Numbered from the stretch's first letter, positions 7,454 to 13,993 are shown. The stretch: 17,169 nucleotides of DNA from Clostridiales bacterium (GCA_004558525.1 SFCQ01000023.1:1-17169); one strand, 5' to 3'. A program made the numbers and translations. The notes: generated from the letters alone by a model not told the origin.

Positions 7454-7479
7454 AACCGCATGCTCAAAGCGCTCAAGTA

Positions 7480-7557
7480 TGCCGCATGGGAGCGAATGCG
7501 AGAGGCGAAGCCTGAAAAAACTCAAAAAAGTGGCTGGTCGCCACTTTTTTGACAGAC
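7480..7557 (+). repeat. Dispersed hairpin element, copy 1
   Basis: The core hairpin AAAAAAGTGGC (7524-7534) / GCCACTTTTTT (7540-7550) has 11 bp and loop TGGTC. The left flank TGCCGC..GGAGC.AATGCGAGAGGC (7480-7505) matches copy 3 closely. Between flank and hairpin this copy has diverged more than copies 2 and 3. With As on one side and Ts on the other it can terminate transcription from both strands, here between convergent genes. Confidence 0.85.
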
Positions 7558-7629
7558 TGCAGAATACAGCTGTCCGGCGGGCATATATATGCCGGAAGCA
7601 GAGGAAGGCCGCTCATGCCGGGTTTTAAG

Positions 7630-7710
7630 CAAAGCTAAAGAGCTCGCCGCCTGTTCTTCACAGGCAGCAAGCCCTTTCGATGACTTAGTCTCTTTACTGC
7701 CTTAGCTTTG
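7630..7710. repeat. Nested inverted repeat, possible structured RNA
   Basis: CAAAGCTAAAGAG (7630-7642) is complementary to the right arm CTCTT (7690-7694) plus TAGCTTTG (7703-7710), interrupted by a bulge of about 8 nt. Inside is a GCCTG/CAGGC hairpin (7649-7653 with 7661-7665). The bulge contains CTGCC (7697-7701), which could instead pair with GGCAG at 7663-7667, so two folds compete. No good T-run adjoins the outer stem on either strand. It lies downstream of the symporter gene on its sense strand. Confidence 0.45.
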
Positions 7711-7747
7711 GGAGTCGCTTCATATCCCTGCCAAAGGCATTTGCATA

Positions 7748-9214
7748 TTACTTCACAACGGCAAAGTATTTGTTGATGGAGTCAACCACCTCAGAAACAT
7801 GCTCGCTGGGCTTGGTTAAGAGCGATACCGTTACAAATACCACCAATGATACGAACATGCTCCAAAGGCCAGCACCGAAGCCGAGAGGTGAAACCTTCAA
7901 TATGAAAGTAAAGAGTACCATTATCGCCTCGCCTGCGATTATGCTGCTTATCGCGGCAGCCTTAGTAGAGCGCTTCCAGTATAAGCCGCCTATAACGGTT
8001 GGAACCAAAGCTCCTACGCCGGCATTGGACAGCGTCAGTATGTCGCTGAGCATGGCGGGCTTTAGCAGAGCAAAGATTATGGAAATAACACCAAATATCA
8101 ATACGCATATCTTTGCCACCTTGTACTGCTTCGCTTCGTCTGCATTCTTGTTTATGTACTTCTTGTACACATCGGTAGAGATAAGCGCGCTGACGGCATG
8201 CAGCTGAGAGTCTCCTGTAGACATTGCCGCAGCCAAAGCGCCTGATATTATCAGCGAAGCAAATACTATGGGGGTGTACTTAAGAAGCAGTTCGGGGAAT
8301 ATCGTATCGGCAACCGCTATATCAGGCATAAGCACAGTACCTGCAAGGCTTACGGCCGGAGTGAATATGTAGATAGAGGTAAGATATATCGATGAGAAAA
8401 CCGCGGACCACTTGAGGACCCGAAGGTTCTTTCCGGCAAAGAAACGCAGCGTTATATGCGGGAACATCATCATACCGAAGGTTATCACTATCCAGCGAGA
8501 AAGCCAATCCTGCATGGTACATACACCGTTGGGACCGGGCAGCGTAAACAGCTCAGGATTATTTGCAAAGGCAGCTTCAAAGGCGGCGGCTACCGAGGGG
8601 AAGTTGTTGCGTACTATCCACAGCGAGCCAAAGACCAGACCTATCCACATGAACACGCCTTGCGCGGCGTCGGTTATGGCAACGCCCTTCATTCCTCCCA
8701 TCCATACGAGGATGATCATTAGTATCATGAATATCAGCGCGCCTACGGTATAGCTGAGCGTACCGCCGCTCATGGTGGTGAATATGTAGCTGCAGCCTAT
8801 AGCCTGCATGGCTACATAGGGGATGGTGAATACCATGGTTATTATAGTGACAAGTATGCCTACGGTGTGGGACTGATAAACGTCCGAAGCATAGTCGGCT
8901 ACGGAGCAGTAGTTATATTTTTTGCCAAGGAACCAGAATCTGCGGCCCCATACCCAGAACAGTACGCCAGGCAGCACCGTCCACAGGCCGTTGACCCACC
9001 AGCCAATACCATTCTTGAATACGAATCCGCCCGCGCCCATGAAGGCATATGCGCTATGATAAGTGGCGCTGAAGGTGAGCGTCAATACAAATATGCCAAG
9101 GCCGCCGCCGGTAGCAAAGTCCTTGATGTTCTTCTTATCCCGCTTCCATGCGTAGAAAGCAAGGGCCAAGAGTGCAAGTACATATACTATGAGGATTATC
9201 ATACCGGTATTCAT
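7748..9214 (-). CDS. Sodium:solute symporter (SSS family)
   Basis: This integral membrane transporter should use the sodium gradient to import a small solute. The 488 residues form about 13 hydrophobic segments with the outside-facing N-terminus of the family. Diagnostic stretches are the early ATGGGLGIFVLTLTFSATYHS region (35-54), the cytoplasmic RFFAGKNLRVLKW (257-269), and GALAAAMSTGDSQLHAVSAL (325-344), which contains the Ser/Thr pair (332-333) placed like the conserved sodium site. GGGAGG lies just upstream of the start. It is the last gene of a three-gene operon, 6 bases after the small membrane protein gene. Substrate cannot be read from sequence; the amidohydrolase in the operon suggests an amide or lactam-type compound (inference). 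Confidence 0.93.
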   Translation of the reverse strand: MNTGMIILIVYVLALLALAFYAWKRDKKNIKDFATGGGLGIFVLTLTFSATYHSAYAFMGAGGFVFKNGIGWWVNGLWTVLPGVLFWVWGRRFWFLGKKYNYCSVADYASDVYQSHTVGILVTIITMVFTIPYVAMQAIGCSYIFTTMSGGTLSYTVGALIFMILMIILVWMGGMKGVAITDAAQGVFMWIGLVFGSLWIVRNNFPSVAAAFEAAFANNPELFTLPGPNGVCTMQDWLSRWIVITFGMMMFPHITLRFFAGKNLRVLKWSAVFSSIYLTSIYIFTPAVSLAGTVLMPDIAVADTIFPELLLKYTPIVFASLIISGALAAAMSTGDSQLHAVSALISTDVYKKYINKNADEAKQYKVAKICVLIFGVISIIFALLKPAMLSDILTLSNAGVGALVPTVIGGLYWKRSTKAAAISSIIAGEAIMVLFTFILKVSPLGFGAGLWSMFVSLVVFVTVSLLTKPSEHVSEVVDSINKYFAVVK

Positions 9215-9220
9215 CTCTAT

Positions 9221-9496
9221 TTACCTCCCAAGTTTAGGGCGCTTGCCCGGTTTGATATCGGGATCGTACTTGGAGCAGTCCCATGCTTTGAGGCGAATGG
9301 CTGCCACCAGAAAGTCAATTATCATTATTAAATACCAAAACTCAAGCCAGAGGAACAGAGTTGGCCATCCTCCAGTAAGAGGATGCGACTTGCAAAAATC
9401 GTTTACGACAGGAAGTATCGGAGGATTTACCATAAGCACGCTTACTACCAGTATTATGTAGAACCACAGCGTACCCTTATTGTGGCTTTTCTTCAT
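9221..9496 (-). CDS. Small two-helix membrane protein, likely symporter partner
   Basis: The 91-residue product has two hydrophobic segments (about 11-30 and 47-67) joined by a short loop with PLTGGWPTLFLW, and a basic C-terminal tail (PGKRPKLGR). Size and position recall the small subunits encoded just before many SSS transporters (DUF3311 or YhdT/DUF997-like), although I cannot assign the exact family. Its stop lies only 6 bases before the symporter start. An AAAGGAG site precedes the ATG. The likely role is stability or assembly of the transporter, by analogy only. Confidence 0.75.
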   Translation of the reverse strand: MKKSHNKGTLWFYIILVVSVLMVNPPILPVVNDFCKSHPLTGGWPTLFLWLEFWYLIMIIDFLVAAIRLKAWDCSKYDPDIKPGKRPKLGR

Positions 9497-9539
9497 GATG
9501 CAAAGCTCCTTTCCGTTGATTTATTTAATAAAGTGAAGT

Positions 9540-10307
9540 TTATTTTTGCAGACTGCGTATTACTTCCACAAGGTTATTTACCAGATGGTCATGGTAAATG
9601 CGGCCCTTTTCAGCATCGGACTTAGTGGGCTCGCCTGTAGTTCCGCCGGCTATTTCTGCGTTCTTAAGGGCATGCTCATAAGAACTGGGAACATAGCAAA
9701 GCGTATCGTGGGTGTAACAGGGATCTACGGAATAGAGGTTTTGCTCCTTTATGGGGTTGTCCTGCGCTTTTTCAAGGTGGACATATTCAGGGAACTTGTA
9801 AAGCATGTGTGAGGTTTCTACCTCTTCTGCGTGGCCAACCGGACCAAAACCAAGCTCGCGTACTATATCCTTGGACATATAAGCGGGGTCGAATATTTTT
9901 ACGGTAACGCCCAGCTCGCGCTGCGCCCTCTCAGCGGCAATCTGCATCCAAACCACGTTTACTATGCGATGACCGTTGATCAGGATTATCTTATCAAGAC
10001 CGTGTGCCTTCAAAGAGGCCATTATATCATATGTGAGGTCGATAAGGGGCTCTGGGCGTATGGTGATTGTGCCAGGGCGCACCATGTGATGCGGGCTCCA
10101 ACCAAACCACAACGGGGGAGTAACGAGAACGTTAGTCTTTTCCGCCGCACATTCCGCAAGGGTTATGGCTACGTAGGAATCCGTACCCACGGGAAGGTGC
10201 GTGCTGTGCTGCTCAACGCTGCCAACGGGTATTATGGCAACGCCCTTTGCTTCGGTGATGGCCTCTTTTACTTCGGGCCAGCTTTTTGTTTGAATCCAAC
10301 AACTCAT
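9540..10307 (-). CDS. Creatininase-family amidohydrolase
   Basis: The creatininase superfamily contains metal-dependent hydrolases of cyclic or linear amides: creatinine amidohydrolase, ArfB formamide hydrolase, MftE peptidase and inosose-type hydrolases. The 255-residue product has the family's metal motif GSVEQHSTHLPVGTD (29-43), giving Glu32, His34 and Asp43. It also has NGHRIVN (111-117) with His113, and GHAEEVETS (158-166) with the late acidic ligand. The second motif is unusual: most relatives have NGHGGN, and creatininase has NGHYEN with a metal-binding Glu that is absent here. There is no signal peptide, so it is cytoplasmic. It is the first gene of the operon with the small protein and symporter, pointing to hydrolysis of the imported substrate. 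The exact substrate is not assignable. Confidence 0.85.
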   Translation of the reverse strand: MSCWIQTKSWPEVKEAITEAKGVAIIPVGSVEQHSTHLPVGTDSYVAITLAECAAEKTNVLVTPPLWFGWSPHHMVRPGTITIRPEPLIDLTYDIMASLKAHGLDKIILINGHRIVNVVWMQIAAERAQRELGVTVKIFDPAYMSKDIVRELGFGPVGHAEEVETSHMLYKFPEYVHLEKAQDNPIKEQNLYSVDPCYTHDTLCYVPSSYEHALKNAEIAGGTTGEPTKSDAEKGRIYHDHLVNNLVEVIRSLQK

Positions 10308-10376
10308 GTGATAATAATTCCTCCCTTCAATTGATAAATTGATAATTATTAGAGCCTATGATTAGTTATTATTGAC

Positions 10377-10405
10377 ATATTAGCGCCTCAAAAGCCATTT
10401 TTCTG
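10377..10405 (-). promoter_or_regulatory. Candidate promoter of the creatininase/symporter operon
   Basis: Read on the - strand, TAATAT (10382-10377) could be the -10 box, with a start near 10370. The -35 region (CAGAAA at 10405-10400) is poor and overlaps the palindromic operator, whose centre would lie near -41.5. That is the class II position for Crp/Fnr activators, which usually goes with a weak -35 box. Confidence 0.4.
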
Positions 10406-10419
10406 TGCTCTGGAGCACA
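10404..10419. promoter_or_regulatory. Palindromic Crp/Fnr-type operator
   Basis: TGTGCTC (10404-10410), TG, GAGCACA (10413-10419) form a perfect 7-bp dyad with the 16-bp overall architecture of Crp/Fnr sites (TGTGA-N6-TCACA in E. coli). It lies in the divergent region next to the Crp/Fnr gene. It is centred about 61.5 bases upstream of the predicted start of that gene and about 41.5 upstream of that of the opposite operon. Confidence 0.7.
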
Positions 10420-10437
10420 TTTTAGCTATTATTTATA

Positions 10438-10466
10438 TTGAAAAATGAGTATGCCCAGTATAAAAT
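10438..10466 (+). promoter_or_regulatory. Predicted promoter of the Crp/Fnr regulator gene
   Basis: TTGAAA (10438-10443) and TAAAAT (10461-10466) are spaced by 17 bases, with a start expected near 10473. An AT-rich stretch with repeated GTATATA follows in the leader (about 10479-10500). Confidence 0.6.
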
Positions 10467-10527
10467 ATAAAAATGGTAGTATACAGTATATAGTATATAG
10501 CATGCAGGAAGATGGGTCTGCACAAAT

Positions 10528-11223
10528 ATGGAAAGCAATGCGGCAATAGAAATAACAAGCCTTTTTACGCAAAGGCACATTTATGACAAATACCGTACCG
10601 AGCTGTGTACGGCGTTTGCTCATGCCGGAACACGGGCTTATTTTGAGCGAAAGCAGTTTATTGAGCTCAGCGGTAATGCTGCTGATTATATATATCTTGT
10701 TCAAGATGGCTGCGTTAAGCAATACCTGCACTCCCCCAATGGCGTCACAAGGACTATATTTCTGCTTGCGCAGGGAAACACGTTCAACGAAGTAACGTTG
10801 TTCAATAACGACACCAGCTATGTTACGAGCCAGGCTCACACCGACGTGTGCCTAATAAGAATGACGGCTGACGAATTCAACGCTATTCTGAACGCTAAAC
10901 CATCATTGTACAGAAGTATGTCGTATATGCTCGCGTATAAGCTGCGCATCGCCATGGCGCAGATATATGACCTTTCCTTCAACAGCACTGAACAGCGTTT
11001 CAGGAATCTGCTTTGCAGGTTGTGCGTACAAATCGGCAAGGAAACGTCAGAGGGAATAATTATACCGTATATATTTACCCACGACGACTTTGCGCAGATG
11101 ATATCGGCAGGCAGGAGCAGCATAAGCCGCATAATGGGCAGCTTTCAGGATAAGGGTTATATTCTTTTTGATGGCAAACATATTATAATAAGGCCGGAAA
11201 TAATCGGGCTTGGAATGCTGTAG
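10528..11223 (+). CDS. Crp/Fnr-family transcriptional regulator
   Basis: This cytoplasmic DNA-binding protein of 231 residues has an N-terminal cyclic-nucleotide-binding-like beta barrel (about 30-120), a dimerisation helix (about 125-155) and a winged helix-turn-helix (about 160-222). The recognition helix is around AGRSSISRIMGSFQ (194-207): Arg196 and Arg201 align with Crp Arg180 and Arg185, while the Glu181 position is Ser197. The phosphate-binding cassette (QGNTFNEVTLFNN, 82-94) lacks the usual Arg, so cAMP is an unlikely ligand. There is no N-terminal Fe-S cysteine cluster as in Fnr. The RBS is weak: a GGAAG is 16 bases from the ATG. The gene diverges from the creatininase/symporter operon, so it probably controls it and itself through the palindrome at 10404-10419. 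Confidence 0.88.
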   Translation: MESNAAIEITSLFTQRHIYDKYRTELCTAFAHAGTRAYFERKQFIELSGNAADYIYLVQDGCVKQYLHSPNGVTRTIFLLAQGNTFNEVTLFNNDTSYVTSQAHTDVCLIRMTADEFNAILNAKPSLYRSMSYMLAYKLRIAMAQIYDLSFNSTEQRFRNLLCRLCVQIGKETSEGIIIPYIFTHDDFAQMISAGRSSISRIMGSFQDKGYILFDGKHIIIRPEIIGLGML

Positions 11224-11243
11224 CCTGACGAAGCGACAGGCTA
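11221..11243. repeat. Hairpin overlapping the stop codon of the regulator gene
   Basis: TAGCCTG (11221-11227) pairs perfectly with CAGGCTA (11237-11243) around 9 bases. The stop codon TAG is its first three bases. No T-run follows, so it is not a clear terminator. Confidence 0.5.
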
Positions 11244-11340
11244 AGCGGTATGGGTTTGGAACGCTGCGTTTTGGAACAAGCCGCCGCAAAGGCAAGCTGA
11301 TCTATCTTAAATTTGAAAGGCCGGTGCGCTTCATCGGCCT

Positions 11341-11422
11341 TAGAGTGCCAAAAAAGTGGCTGAGCGCCACTTTTTCGAATTTTCACGGGTTTTGCCTCTC
11401 GCCTGGCTTACGACTCGCCGCA
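11341..11422 (-). repeat. Dispersed hairpin element, copy 2 (inverted)
   Basis: The core is AAAAAAGTGGC (11350-11360), loop TGAGC, GCCACTTTTT (11366-11375). On the - strand, GCGAGAGGCAAAACCCGTG (11402-11384) followed by AAAA(T)TCG leads into the hairpin, and TTGGCACTCTA follows it. This matches copy 3 almost base for base apart from the loop. Its orientation is opposite to copies 1 and 3. Confidence 0.88.
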
Positions 11423-11482
11423 TCGTCCACAGTACGCGCTTCGGCTCCGCGCTTGTCAAGGGGAGCGGCAGCAATGTATTAT

Positions 11483-11512
11483 TTGCCTTGCAGGACGGCG
11501 TCAATGTAATAT
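11483..11512 (+). promoter_or_regulatory. Possible promoter of the sigma/anti-sigma operon
   Basis: TTGCCT (11483-11488) and TAATAT (11507-11512) are 18 bases apart, with a start near 11519. An 8-bp inverted repeat TTTATTGC/GCAATAAA (11543-11563) lies in the expected leader and could be an operator or RNA hairpin. No obvious self-recognised ECF promoter was identified. Confidence 0.4.
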
Positions 11513-11606
11513 AAGAAAAGCCGTGCTTTATAACTAAAATAATTTATTGCTCAATGCAATAAACCTGCCCTCTCGTCCGTTTACCATATGAAAGGAGCGC
11601 AAAAAT

Positions 11607-12161
11607 ATGCTGATATGCCTTACTGCGGCAGTCGAATACCGGCAGGATAGCCGTAAGGAGCTGGAAAGCTGCATACTGGAGCTGGCGAAGGGAAAAGCGG
11701 AGGCCATGGAGCCGCTTTATAGGATCGCCAACCCGCCGGTATACGCCTTCGCACTTTCCTTGCTGAAGAATGCCCACGATGCGGAGGACGCGGCCCAGGA
11801 TTGCTTCGTCAGGGCCTACTTCGGCGCGGGAAGCTACAGGCCGCAGGGCAAGCCTATGGCATGGCTCATGACAATAACCCGCAACCTGTGCATGGAAAAG
11901 CTCAGGGAAAGGAAAAAACGGGCGGACGTTCCGGAGGAGGATTGGGACAGGTACATAGAGTCTGCAGCCGCCTCGCCGGAGGATAAGATCGTGCTGGAGC
12001 AATGCATGAAGGCGCTAAGCGACAGCGAGCGGCAGATAGTGCTGCTGCACGCCGTGGGCGGCATGAAGCACAGGGAAACAGCGGCGCTTATGGAGCTGCC
12101 CCTGGCTACGGTACTTTCAAAATACAGCAGGGCGCTGAAAAAGCTCAAAGCAAAACTTTGA
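11607..12161 (+). CDS. ECF-type RNA polymerase sigma factor
   Basis: This 184-residue sigma-70-family protein has the two ECF domains. Region 2 is about residues 27-100, with NAHDAEDAAQDCFVRAY (55-71) as the core-binding/-10 helix and MAWLMTITRNLCMEKLRER (84-102). Region 4 is about 128-180, with LSDSERQIVLLHAVGGMKHRE (137-157) and a helix-turn-helix near ETAALMELPLATVLSKYSRA. AAGGAG lies about 10 bases before the ATG. The stop is 20 bases before the start of the anti-sigma gene, so the pair forms an operon in which the second protein should hold the sigma factor at the membrane. Its target promoters are unknown. Confidence 0.92.
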   Translation: MLICLTAAVEYRQDSRKELESCILELAKGKAEAMEPLYRIANPPVYAFALSLLKNAHDAEDAAQDCFVRAYFGAGSYRPQGKPMAWLMTITRNLCMEKLRERKKRADVPEEDWDRYIESAAASPEDKIVLEQCMKALSDSERQIVLLHAVGGMKHRETAALMELPLATVLSKYSRALKKLKAKL

Positions 12162-12166
12162 CTTAT

Positions 12167-12184
12167 GGGAGGGCACTTGAAATG
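12167..12184 (+). promoter_or_regulatory. RBS deciding the anti-sigma start
   Basis: GGGAGGG (12167-12173) lies 8 bases before the ATG at 12182. The open frame extends 60 codons further upstream, but only by overlapping the sigma factor gene, and it has no RBS at its far end. Confidence 0.85.
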
Positions 12185-13459
12185 AGCAACAGGCAGACGG
12201 AAGAACGCATAAGGCGCGCATTTGAGGGCGCCGCCCCGAATAACCTTGATACCGTAAAGGAAAAATGTGAAAAACAGAAGGGAATTGTAATAACAATGGA
12301 AAGCAGGACAAACAAAAAGGGTCATAGAATACTCAGGAGCGTTATGGCGGCAGCAGCAGCGCTGGTGTTAGCGGTAACGGCGGGCGCGGTATACCGCGCA
12401 AACTACAGCGTGGCTTCTACCGTAGCGCTGGACGTGAACCCCAGCATAGAGCTGGGCGTGAACAAAAAGGAGCAGGTGATATCCGTAACGCCTAAAAACG
12501 AGGACGGCGCAAAGGTCATAGGCGACATGAAGCTGAAGGGCAGCGACCTCAACGTGGCTGTAAACGCGCTGATAGGCTCCATGCTGCGGGAGGGCTATAT
12601 ATCCGAAATGGCAAATTCCATACTCATAAGCGTGGACAGCAACGACCCCGTAAAAGGAGCGGAGCTTAAAAGCAGGCTGAGCGCCGAGGTAAAGGGCATG
12701 CTGGATACAAGCAGCTTTTCGGGCGCGGTGCTTAGCCAGACCATGAGCGGCGACCCCGAGGTCAAGAGCCTTGCGGAGCAATACGGCATAACAGAGGGCA
12801 AGGCCCAGCTGATTAAGCAGATAGTGGAAAACAACCCCATACACACCTTTGATGAGCTTGCAGGACTCAGCGTGAACGAGCTGAACCTCATAGGCGAATC
12901 CGGAGGCAAGAGCATAGCCAACGTTACCGCCGAGGGCGCGGCAAGCGACAGCGCCTACATAGGCGAGGCAAAGGCAAAGGAGATTGCGCTTGCCCACGCA
13001 GGTGTAAATGAAGATGATATCCGCGGCTATGAGTTTGAGATGGACTACGAGCACGGAACCATGGTATATGAGATTGAGTTCGACTGGAACGGCCGGGAAT
13101 TTGAATACGATATAGACGCACTAACCGGAGAAGTGATCAAATACGAAGGCGAAGCTGTAAAAGCTAACGATAACGATACGGCAGGGGCGCAGAAGAACGA
13201 GAAGCCCGAGAATAACGGCCAAAACAGCGCTCCCACAGACAAAAGCAGCTACATAGGCGAAGCAAAGGCAAAGAGCATAGCCCTATCGCATGCCGGGGTA
13301 GACACAGGCAGCATAAGCGACTATGAATGTGAGCTGGATAGGGAGGACGGCCGCATGGTATACGAAATAGCTTTCAAATGCGGCGGCTTCGAATATGAGT
13401 ACGAAATAGACGCCCTAACAGGCAGCATCGTAAAGCAGGATAAGGAGCTGGACGATTAG
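12182..13459 (+). CDS. RsgI-like membrane anti-sigma factor with two PepSY domains
   Basis: The 425-residue protein probably sequesters the ECF sigma factor encoded upstream. A short cytoplasmic N-terminus (1-48) precedes one membrane helix (about 50-71). Just outside is the RsgI-type core around STVALDVNPSIELGVN (79-94), extending to about 215. A linker follows, then two PepSY-like domains at about 257-321 and 356-418. Both start with YIGEAKAK and end with the pattern YEIDALTG or YDIDALTG plus a [VI]-x-x-[VIK] strand. The two are separated by a hydrophilic Asn/Glu/Pro linker and look like an internal duplication. RsgI relatives often carry carbohydrate-binding or enzymatic domains at this end; PepSY in that place suggests a different signal, perhaps a peptide or protease. 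The Asn86-Pro87 bond is the kind of site where RsgI-family domains self-cleave. Confidence 0.85.
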   Translation: MSNRQTEERIRRAFEGAAPNNLDTVKEKCEKQKGIVITMESRTNKKGHRILRSVMAAAAALVLAVTAGAVYRANYSVASTVALDVNPSIELGVNKKEQVISVTPKNEDGAKVIGDMKLKGSDLNVAVNALIGSMLREGYISEMANSILISVDSNDPVKGAELKSRLSAEVKGMLDTSSFSGAVLSQTMSGDPEVKSLAEQYGITEGKAQLIKQIVENNPIHTFDELAGLSVNELNLIGESGGKSIANVTAEGAASDSAYIGEAKAKEIALAHAGVNEDDIRGYEFEMDYEHGTMVYEIEFDWNGREFEYDIDALTGEVIKYEGEAVKANDNDTAGAQKNEKPENNGQNSAPTDKSSYIGEAKAKSIALSHAGVDTGSISDYECELDREDGRMVYEIAFKCGGFEYEYEIDALTGSIVKQDKELDD

Positions 13460-13512
13460 GAAGCACAAAAAGCATCTATTATGGCTCAGCCTGTAGGTAA
13501 ACTCTGAGGTTG

Positions 13513-13534
13513 TTAAGGGGCGGCTGCCCCTTAA
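13513..13534 (+). terminator. Strong hairpin after the anti-sigma gene
   Basis: TTAAGGGGC (13513-13521) pairs perfectly with GCCCCTTAA (13526-13534) around GGCT. The following GCTTTATTCC is a poor T tract, so it may be a terminator or an mRNA 3' end stabiliser. Confidence 0.5.
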
Positions 13535-13548
13535 GCTTTATTCCGGCT

Positions 13549-13592
13549 CTGACGGCATGCACGTCAGAACGGATGAAAACCTTTAGGTTTTC
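13549..13592. repeat. Two adjacent small hairpins
   Basis: CTGACG (13549-13554) pairs with CGTCAG (13562-13567). Eight bases on, GAAAACCT (13575-13582) pairs with AGGTTTTC (13585-13592). Both stems are perfect. Confidence 0.6.
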
Positions 13593-13607
13593 GTACCTTG
13601 CTGCTTT

Positions 13608-13687
13608 TGCCGCCCGGGAGCTAATGCGAGAGGCAAAACCCGTGAAAACTCGAAAAAGTGGCGAATAGCCACTTTTTTGACACTCTC
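13608..13687 (+). repeat. Dispersed hairpin element, copy 3
   Basis: The core is AAAAAGTGGC (13653-13662), loop GAATA, GCCACTTTTTT (13668-13678). The left arm GCGAGAGGCAAAACCCGTG (13626-13644) equals that of copy 2. The 12-base GCGAGAGGCAAA is repeated as its complement at 13696-13707, so this copy can also close a larger outer stem around the core hairpin. Confidence 0.9.
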
Positions 13688-13691
13688 TTAT

Positions 13692-13756
13692 GGGGTTTGC
13701 CTCTCGCTTATGCAAACCCCGCAACGTATGAAGGCCTGTAGGTGTTCATACGTTGC
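13692..13756. repeat. Two perfect inverted repeats next to copy 3
   Basis: GGGGTTTGC (13692-13700) pairs with GCAAACCCC (13712-13720). Directly after it, GCAACGTATGAA (13721-13732) pairs with TTCATACGTTGC (13745-13756), a 12-bp perfect stem with a 12-nt loop. The first arm also competes for the outer stem of the neighbouring element. Confidence 0.8.
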
Positions 13757-13954
13757 GATGCGCACTAAGGACAAAATTGGCCGCAACAGGCTCCTTCCTT
13801 TCCTCCGGTACGGGCGCCTCGGTCGTGACACTCAGGGACACAGCAGGCTTAATCATAGCGGAGCGATACAAAGCAACCTCGCTATAACATTCCTAAGCAC
13901 CTGCATCGTTTCATTTAGCTCCTGTTTGAGCTGTATTTTCCCTTTTAGCTTTAC

Positions 13955-13993
13955 AAAAAACTTGCCCGCCGGCATTGTACTTTGCCGGTGGGC
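13955..13993 (-). terminator. Rho-independent terminator of the CofE-like gene
   Basis: On the - strand GCCCACCGGCA (13993-13983) pairs with TGCCGGCGGGC (13974-13964) with one G-U pair around an 8-nt loop. The 3' side then reads AAG and six Ts (13960-13955). Confidence 0.82.

Larger units (their letters stand above)
7282..7747. other. Convergent intergenic region rich in hairpins
   Basis: This 466-bp region between the convergent SOD gene and symporter operon contains the SOD terminator (7418-7453), one copy of the dispersed hairpin element (7480-7557), a CCGGC/GCCGG hairpin (7574-7595) and a larger nested inverted repeat (7630-7710). The open frames here encode low-complexity, Arg-rich products that run through the hairpins, so I do not call a gene. 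Confidence 0.6.
11224..11606. other. Intergenic region between regulator and sigma factor genes
   Basis: This 383-bp region holds the stop-codon hairpin, an AAGGCCG/CGGCCTT hairpin (11317-11341), an inverted copy of the dispersed element (11341-11422), a possible promoter for the sigma gene (11483-11512) and a TTTATTGC/GCAATAAA inverted repeat (11543-11563). No credible protein gene is seen. Confidence 0.6.

Noticed and set aside
6808..7476. A 222-codon - strand open frame opposite SOD
   Set aside because: The + strand SOD has all catalytic residues, and this frame runs through the SOD terminator hairpin.
7254..7628. A 124-codon + strand frame after SOD
   Set aside because: It overlaps the SOD end, reads through a terminator and the dispersed hairpin element, and is Arg-rich without motifs.
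12002..12181. Extended N-terminus of the anti-sigma factor
   Set aside because: The extra 60 codons overlap the sigma gene in another frame; a strong RBS selects the ATG at 12182.
12368..13054. A 228-codon - strand open frame
   Set aside because: It is antisense to the anti-sigma factor, which has recognisable RsgI and PepSY segments.
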